In this document: positions 6,118 through 10,688 of the stretch, piece after piece
How positions within the stretch are numbered: the first letter of the stretch is position 1
How the letters are laid out: each line of letters begins with the position of its first letter
From: Candidatus Omnitrophota bacterium
GTDB taxonomy: Bacteria > Omnitrophota > Gorgyraeia > Zapsychrales > Zapsychraceae
Reading direction: 5' to 3'
Length of the DNA: 10,688 bases
Assembly (NCBI GenBank): GCA_018399915.1
Contig: JAGYNW010000054.1
Coordinates: forward strand, 1 to 10,688
The notes under the pieces: generated by a model
The model's input: the letters and a program-made list of their open reading frames with translations, nothing else
Told to the model about the DNA's origin: nothing
Database searches by the model: none
Translations under genes and position numbers: made by a program

Positions 6118-7164
6118 TCAGGTTTTGTGCTTAAAGAGTTTTTTTATGTTGGACCGGTTGACCGGCTGGATAATACCTAACTCGGTAATAATACCTGTGA
6201 TCAGCTTGGCGTCTGTCACATCAAAAGCAGGATTAAAGACCTTCACGTTCCCGGGAGCTGTACGCTGGCCGGCAAAACCCAGGACCTCCTGTTTATCCCT
6301 TTGTTCGATCGGTATCGTGTTTCCGTTGGGTATGGCCAGATCAAAAGTGGAATACGGGGCCACCACGTACAAAGGGATGCGGTGGTACCGGGCAAGCACC
6401 GCCAGGCTGTAAGTCCCGATCTTGTTGGCCGTGTCCCCGTTAGCCGCGATACGGTCGGCTCCGGCAAAGATAATATCGACTTTTCCTTGTTTCATCAAGG
6501 CCGCCGCCATATTGTCGCAGATCAATGTGGTGTCTATCCCGGCCCGGATCAATTCCCAAGCGGTTAAGCGCGCGCCCTGCAACAAGGGCCGTGTTTCACA
6601 GGCATAGGCCTTAAATCTTTTGCCCTTTTCATGGGCATTGTAAAGCACCCCTAAAGCCGTTCCGTAATCCACTGTCGCCAGGGCGCCGGCGTTGCAGACT
6701 GTCAAAACATTATCGCCTTTTTTGATCAATTTCCCGCCGGACTTTCCCATGAGACGGCAGACCGTACGGTCTTCTTCGTAAACGTGCAACGCTTCTTCTT
6801 TAATAATCCGCTTCAACCGGGAAGGCGAAACCCGGCAATTGGCCATGGCAACCCTTTTCATCCGGTCCAGCACATTAAATAGATTCACTGCAGTCGGCCG
6901 GGACGTCGCCAAATAATTGGCTGTATCATAAATCTTCTTAATCAATTGCCGAGTGTCTGTAGCCGGATAATCCTTGACCGCCAACAGGATACCGAAGCCG
7001 GCGGCAACCCCCAGGGCGGGCGCACCGCGGACACTCAAAACGCGTATCGCCTTCCACAGCGTGGGAACATCCTTGCAATAAATGTATTTCAGTTTATGCG
7101 GCAGGAGCGTCTGATCAATGATCCGGATGCTTCCTTTCACCCATTTGATGGTCTCTGTTTTCAT
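6118..7164 (-). CDS. mtnA: S-methyl-5-thioribose-1-phosphate isomerase
   Basis: MtnA isomerises 5-methylthioribose-1-phosphate to the ribulose form in methionine salvage or the related MTA-recycling shunts. The 348 residues match the family's roughly 340-370. Visible blocks are RGAPA (46-50), SRPTAVNL (88-95), VCNAGALATVDYGTALG with the catalytic cysteine C157, ETRPLLQGARLTAWEL (190-205), CDNMAAALM, and GADRIAANGDTANKIGTY with the catalytic aspartate D237. C157 and D237 correspond to C160 and D240 of the Bacillus enzyme. These motifs separate it from the related eIF2B alpha/beta/delta proteins and from ribose-1,5-bisphosphate isomerase. An AAAGG ribosome site sits 7 bases before the ATG. It lies 10 bases after metG; no other methionine-salvage gene is in view. 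Confidence 0.94.
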   Translation of the reverse strand: MKTETIKWVKGSIRIIDQTLLPHKLKYIYCKDVPTLWKAIRVLSVRGAPALGVAAGFGILLAVKDYPATDTRQLIKKIYDTANYLATSRPTAVNLFNVLDRMKRVAMANCRVSPSRLKRIIKEEALHVYEEDRTVCRLMGKSGGKLIKKGDNVLTVCNAGALATVDYGTALGVLYNAHEKGKRFKAYACETRPLLQGARLTAWELIRAGIDTTLICDNMAAALMKQGKVDIIFAGADRIAANGDTANKIGTYSLAVLARYHRIPLYVVAPYSTFDLAIPNGNTIPIEQRDKQEVLGFAGQRTAPGNVKVFNPAFDVTDAKLITGIITELGIIQPVNRSNIKKLFKHKT

Positions 7165-7174
7165 ATGTGAACCT

Positions 7175-8677
7175 TTATTTTTCAGGGATCTCTAACCGGG
7201 GAAATAAGGCTGTATGGGTTTGCATCTGTGTCGATGGCTGCAATTGACCCCATTGAGCTTTCGATCCCGGGGCTCCGAGAATATCCAACACGGCCGCGGT
7301 CTTTGAGGGCATTACCGGCGACAGCAAAACCGCGCTGATACGCAAAGCCTCAGTCGCCACGTAAAGAATCGTACCGGCCCGTTCCAAATCAGTCTTGGCG
7401 ACTTTCCAGGGCGCTTGCATCTCCATGTATTTATTAACACAGCGCACCAACACAATGGTCTCCTCGATCGCCTCGTGGATCCTCATGCTTTCGATCAATG
7501 TCTTAACCTTATCCTCTAATAAAACGGCCTTCTCAATGATAGGTTTATCCGATCCCTGCTGTTTTGAGGGCGGGGGAATACTTCCGTCAAAATATTTAGC
7601 GATCAAACCGCTGACACGGTTAAGCAGGTTCCCGAAATCATTGGCCAGGTCACTATTAAACCTTTTGATGAAAGATTCCATGGTGAAACTGGCGTCCTGC
7701 CCAAGCACCATTTCCCGCATCAGGTAATAACGGACCGAATCCACCCCGTAACGGTCGATCAAATCCAGAGGGCTGACTACGTTCCCAAGAGATTTGCTCA
7801 TTTTTGATTCGCCCATCAGCCACCAGCCGTGCGCGAATATGGTCCGCGGCAACGGCAAACCCAGCGCCATGAGCATGGTCGACCAATAAACACAATGGGT
7901 CGTAAGGATATCTTTACCGAGAAGATGCACCGCCGGCCACCACTGATTGAAGTTCTCGTCGTCTGTCAAATACCCGATTGCCGAAACATAATTGATCAAG
8001 GCATCAAACCAGACATAGGTCACATAATCCTTGTCAAAGGGAAGCTCAATGCCCCAATCCATGCGCGACTTGGGCCGCGAGATACAGAGATCCCCTAAGG
8101 GTTGTCGTAAAAATCCCAGGATCTCATTCTTTCTGTGCTCGGGCTGGATGTATTCAGGATTCTTTTGAATGTAATCGATCAACTGCTGCTGGTATTGGCT
8201 CATCTTAAAGAACCAATTTTTTTCCTTCAGCTGCGCGACGTCCCGGAACTCGCCGGAATCTTTCTCTGTCTCGGTGATAAACCGCTCCTCTGAAACCGAA
8301 TACCAGCCTACGTATTCATCGCAATAAATATCCCCGGCATCATACACCTTTTGCAGGATCGCCTGGACCACCTGCACATGCCGTGGCTGCGTGGTGCGGA
8401 TAAAATCGTCATTTTGTATCTCCAGCTTCTCCCAAAGATCAGTAAACCTCGGGGCGAGATCATTGCAATGGTCCAGAGGGCTCATGCCGCGCGCCTCCGC
8501 GGCCTGCTTCACCTTCTGTCCATGCTCATCGAGGCCTGTCAGAAAAAAAGAGGGGATCCCGGCCACCTTATGGTAACGGGTCAAGACATCTGCCAATATG
8601 GTCGTGTAGGCGTGCCCAATATGGGGTTTATCATTCACGTAATAGATCGGCGTGGTTACAAAAAAATTATCAGACAT
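7175..8677 (-). CDS. metG: Methionyl-tRNA synthetase, zinc-less type without C-terminal tRNA-binding domain
   Basis: This class I synthetase charges tRNA-Met, including the initiator. Residues 8-26 carry TTPIYYVNDKPHIGHAYTT with a perfect HIGH (19-22); LTGLDEHGQK follows at 46-55, and KMSKSLGN is at 292-299. The anticodon-binding helical domain follows (about 355-480). The connective peptide reads CDEYVGWYSVSEERF at about 119-133, where zinc-binding forms have CxxC cysteines, so no zinc knuckle is expected; organellar and some bacterial MetRS are like this. The protein stops at 500 residues and has no EMAP-II/Trbp111-like domain. An AGGA ribosome site is 6 bases before the ATG at 8677. The gene follows ricT after 20 bases, the usual order in tmk-holB-ricT-metG strings. 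Confidence 0.97.
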   Translation of the reverse strand: MSDNFFVTTPIYYVNDKPHIGHAYTTILADVLTRYHKVAGIPSFFLTGLDEHGQKVKQAAEARGMSPLDHCNDLAPRFTDLWEKLEIQNDDFIRTTQPRHVQVVQAILQKVYDAGDIYCDEYVGWYSVSEERFITETEKDSGEFRDVAQLKEKNWFFKMSQYQQQLIDYIQKNPEYIQPEHRKNEILGFLRQPLGDLCISRPKSRMDWGIELPFDKDYVTYVWFDALINYVSAIGYLTDDENFNQWWPAVHLLGKDILTTHCVYWSTMLMALGLPLPRTIFAHGWWLMGESKMSKSLGNVVSPLDLIDRYGVDSVRYYLMREMVLGQDASFTMESFIKRFNSDLANDFGNLLNRVSGLIAKYFDGSIPPPSKQQGSDKPIIEKAVLLEDKVKTLIESMRIHEAIEETIVLVRCVNKYMEMQAPWKVAKTDLERAGTILYVATEALRISAVLLSPVMPSKTAAVLDILGAPGSKAQWGQLQPSTQMQTHTALFPRLEIPEK

Positions 8678-8697
8678 GATTCTTCCTAACTCCCGTG

Positions 8698-9477
8698 TTA
8701 CATCGCGACTTTCACGATTCTTCCCTCGGCATCTTCAACATAAACCGTACGGCTCAGAATGTTCACATCAACGACCTTTCCCTTGGCATCGTTATGCGCG
8801 ATCTTCTCCCCCACGGCAGGCAGATTCCTGGAAAATTGTTTGTAGACATTGAATTCATAGGACATGCAACATTTAATGCGGCCGCAGACCCCGGATATCC
8901 GCGACGGGTTCAGCGGAAGGCCTTGCTCCTTGGCCATTTTGATCGAAAGCGGATGGAATAACCGCATGTAGGAGGCGCAACAAAGTTCGCGCCCGCAAAC
9001 GCCATACCCACCGATGATCTTGGCCTTATCCCGCACGCCGATCTGTTTCAGTTCAATGCGGACGCGAAACACGCGCGCCAGATCTTTGACCAAATTACGG
9101 AAATCCACGCGGCCCTCGGCTGTAAAAGAAAAGATGATCTTGCTGCTGTCAAAGGTGTATTCGGCCTTCACGATATTCATCTGCAATTTCCTGTCGGTAA
9201 TCTTACGCATGCAAATGTTCAATGAGTCCTTGGCCTGCATGCGATTGTTCGCGATCTGCCGCAGATCCCCTTCGGTGGCCATGCGCAAGACCTTGCCCTT
9301 AGGCTTCTCCGCCTTGCCTTTGAAATCCCGGTCTATCTCAGAGATCACTTGCCCGAATTCAGACCCCCGCTCCACCTCCAGGATGACATAATCCCCTCTT
9401 TGACAATCCACATCATTCAAATCAAAAAAACTTACCGGCCGGTATTCCCCGACCTGAACCTGTATCAATTTACCCAT
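8698..9477 (-). CDS. ricT: PSP1-domain protein RicT (YaaT)
   Basis: RicT is the PSP1-family protein studied in Bacillus. There, with RicA and RicF, it forms an iron-sulfur complex that acts on mRNA processing by RNase Y and on biofilm, competence and sporulation pathways. The 259 residues are normal length. Two conserved cysteine clusters are intact: GYGVCGRELCC (C161, C166, C167) and SGVCGRIKCC (C198, C203, C204), separated by the family segment KMAKEQGLPLNPSRISG. The N-terminal half (about 1-60) is a beta-barrel-like segment with GDYVILEVERGSEFGQV. An AAGGAG site lies 10 bases before the ATG at 9477, inside the end of holB (8-bp overlap). Function outside Firmicutes is not well established, so the role here is by homology only. 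Confidence 0.93.
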   Translation of the reverse strand: MGKLIQVQVGEYRPVSFFDLNDVDCQRGDYVILEVERGSEFGQVISEIDRDFKGKAEKPKGKVLRMATEGDLRQIANNRMQAKDSLNICMRKITDRKLQMNIVKAEYTFDSSKIIFSFTAEGRVDFRNLVKDLARVFRVRIELKQIGVRDKAKIIGGYGVCGRELCCASYMRLFHPLSIKMAKEQGLPLNPSRISGVCGRIKCCMSYEFNVYKQFSRNLPAVGEKIAHNDAKGKVVDVNILSRTVYVEDAEGRIVKVAM

Positions 9478-10447
9478 AAACCAGCTTCTCCTTAATGATC
9501 ATCAAAGGAATCTTAATGTTCAAATTTTCGGATAACAATCGTGACATCTGTATTACCTCTTTATTCAAATCGCACAATTCCTCGAATGTGTATTTTGATT
9601 GAAATTTCTTCAAGTCCCTGATCCGGTCCCGATGGATCAGGTTAAATTCGCTTACGCCGACTTTCATCAAAAGGCTGTCCCGGATCCAGCTCAAAAGTAC
9701 ATCCAAAAACTGCCGGGTGCTTTCTTTATCCTGCAAAATTTTCTTGGTGTAACGGTCATCCGCCTGGGAAAATATAAAATGATCAATAACTTCATCCTTT
9801 TTCGCTAAAAGACCCTTGTCCTTAAGATATTTTGCCTTCCCCATACAGCCTTCGGAAAAATACGCCAAAAAATGCGCGTCTGCGGAATTTCCATCATAAT
9901 ACTTTGTCAGCCTGTCTGCAAGTTTTGTTTTAGCGCTGGTGATAAAATGCATGGCATGACACCGCGATCTGACCGTGTCCAGATTCTTTTCGATCACCGA
10001 TGTTGTCAGGATCAGCAAACTATTGGGAGTAGGTTCTTCCAACGACTTGAGGATGGCATTCGCCGCTTCTTTAGTCAGGTTCTCAATATCTTTAATGATA
10101 AAGATCTTACGTGGCGCACTAAAGGGCTTCATCTTCATGTGGTTTAAAAGAGTCCTGGCATGCTCGATCTTGAGCGGTCCCCCGTCTTCCGTTTCCAAAA
10201 AATGAATATCCGGATGGTTCCCGGAATCGATCTTCTTACAATTCAGGCACGTGCCGCAAAAAAGAGACTCCTGATCGTCTGAAGGAGCTTCACAATTCAA
10301 TAATTTCGCAACCGCGATCGCAGTGGCATACTTTCCCGCGCCCTGAGGACCCACGAATAAATATGCGTGCGCCAAACGGTCCTTGTTTTGCAACCGCTGA
10401 AAACGCTGTAAAATCACCTCATTAATTTCGGTATTCTCTAAAATCAT
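9470..10447 (-). CDS. holB: DNA polymerase III delta-prime subunit (clamp loader)
   Basis: Delta-prime is part of the clamp loader that places the sliding clamp on primed DNA. The 325-residue protein begins with HAYLFVGPQGAGK, a complete Walker A (33-39). Four cysteines (C52, C64, C67, C70) form the zinc module typical of DnaX/HolB, followed by HPD (78-80). The ANAILKSLEEP segment (about 129-139) and the SRC arginine-finger motif (161-163) are the AAA+ clamp-loader hallmarks. Beyond about 170 the sequence is variable, as expected for delta-prime rather than the longer DnaX. The ATG at 10447 overlaps the tmk stop as ATGA, with AAGGA 5 bases upstream. The tmk-holB-ricT neighbourhood confirms delta-prime. 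Confidence 0.94.
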   Translation of the reverse strand: MILENTEINEVILQRFQRLQNKDRLAHAYLFVGPQGAGKYATAIAVAKLLNCEAPSDDQESLFCGTCLNCKKIDSGNHPDIHFLETEDGGPLKIEHARTLLNHMKMKPFSAPRKIFIIKDIENLTKEAANAILKSLEEPTPNSLLILTTSVIEKNLDTVRSRCHAMHFITSAKTKLADRLTKYYDGNSADAHFLAYFSEGCMGKAKYLKDKGLLAKKDEVIDHFIFSQADDRYTKKILQDKESTRQFLDVLLSWIRDSLLMKVGVSEFNLIHRDRIRDLKKFQSKYTFEELCDLNKEVIQMSRLLSENLNIKIPLMIIKEKLVYG

Positions 10448-10688
10448 ATTGTTCCTTTAAAAAATTGGTCCACATATTGTCTGACGCTAGCCTGGATCAC
10501 CTGCTTCTTTTGACCGGCATCAATCAGCTTAACCCTTTTTTTTTGCGCTTGTGCAATCGTCTGATATCCTTTCCTCACCCGGGCATGATAAGCCAGGTTT
10601 CGCTGCTCAATCCTGTCTTTTTCCCTTTGGATCCGGGAGAATCCTTTTTTCACATCCATATCAAAAATAAAGGTAAGATCCGGACTGA
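10444..10688 (-). CDS. tmk: Thymidylate kinase, C-terminal part (5' end off window)
   Basis: Tmk phosphorylates dTMP to dTDP. Only the last 80 codons are present; the frame stays open to the right edge, so the ATG at 10659 is internal. The visible segment begins SPDLTFIFDMDVKKGFSRI, matching the PDLTxxLDxxPxxGLxR block that follows the thymidine-binding region. It continues with the lid and following helix motif DRIEQRNLAYHARVRKGY and the terminal IDAGQ...V pattern. P-loop and DR(Y/H/F) motifs lie outside the window. The stop overlaps the holB start by four bases (ATGA), and tmk-holB adjacency is common in bacteria. The C-terminal half is unusually basic and glutamine-rich but otherwise ordinary. 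Confidence 0.9.
   Translation of the reverse strand, partial: SPDLTFIFDMDVKKGFSRIQREKDRIEQRNLAYHARVRKGYQTIAQAQKKRVKLIDAGQKKQVIQASVRQYVDQFFKGTI

Overview
The window looks like a chromosomal segment of a Gram-negative (diderm) bacterium with about 45-50% GC. It has LptF/LptG-type lipopolysaccharide-export permeases, a PEP-CTERM protein with a signal peptide, and a RicT (PSP1) protein next to tmk, holB and metG. That mix, with a zinc-less methionyl-tRNA synthetase, fits an uncultured environmental lineage such as Omnitrophota. The assignment is inference; no rRNA or other decisive marker is present.

Layout. From the left edge, two plus-strand genes run rightward: the C-terminal part of an LptF-type permease and a complete LptG-type permease, overlapping by 13 bp. 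They end at a perfect 14-bp stem hairpin with A- and T-rich flanks (1691-1722), which can serve as terminator for both directions. Facing them is a single minus-strand gene for a secreted PEP-CTERM protein (1740-2555). Its 281-bp upstream gap holds a strong ribosome binding site, a hairpin-rich leader, a possible sigma70-type promoter, and just upstream a run of GGAC motifs spaced exactly 10 bp apart. From 2837 to the right edge, everything is one tightly packed minus-strand gene string. In transcription order it is tmk (partial), holB, ricT, metG, mtnA, thiL, tsaE, tsaB, alr. Gaps are 20 bp or less, or the genes overlap, with two ATGA stop/start overlaps (tmk/holB and tsaB/alr).

Function. 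The minus-strand string is housekeeping: dTMP synthesis (tmk), the replication clamp loader (holB), a PSP1/RicT iron-sulfur regulator, Met-tRNA charging (metG), methylthioribose-phosphate isomerisation (mtnA), thiamine diphosphate synthesis (thiL), tRNA t6A37 formation (tsaE, tsaB) and D-alanine for peptidoglycan (alr). The tmk-holB-ricT-metG order and the tsaE-tsaB-alr association are both known from other bacteria. The plus-strand pair contributes to outer-membrane LPS transport.

I did not find a convincing new multi-gene system. The least explained part is the 2556-2836 intergenic region, with its helically phased decamers and structured leader in front of the PEP-CTERM gene.
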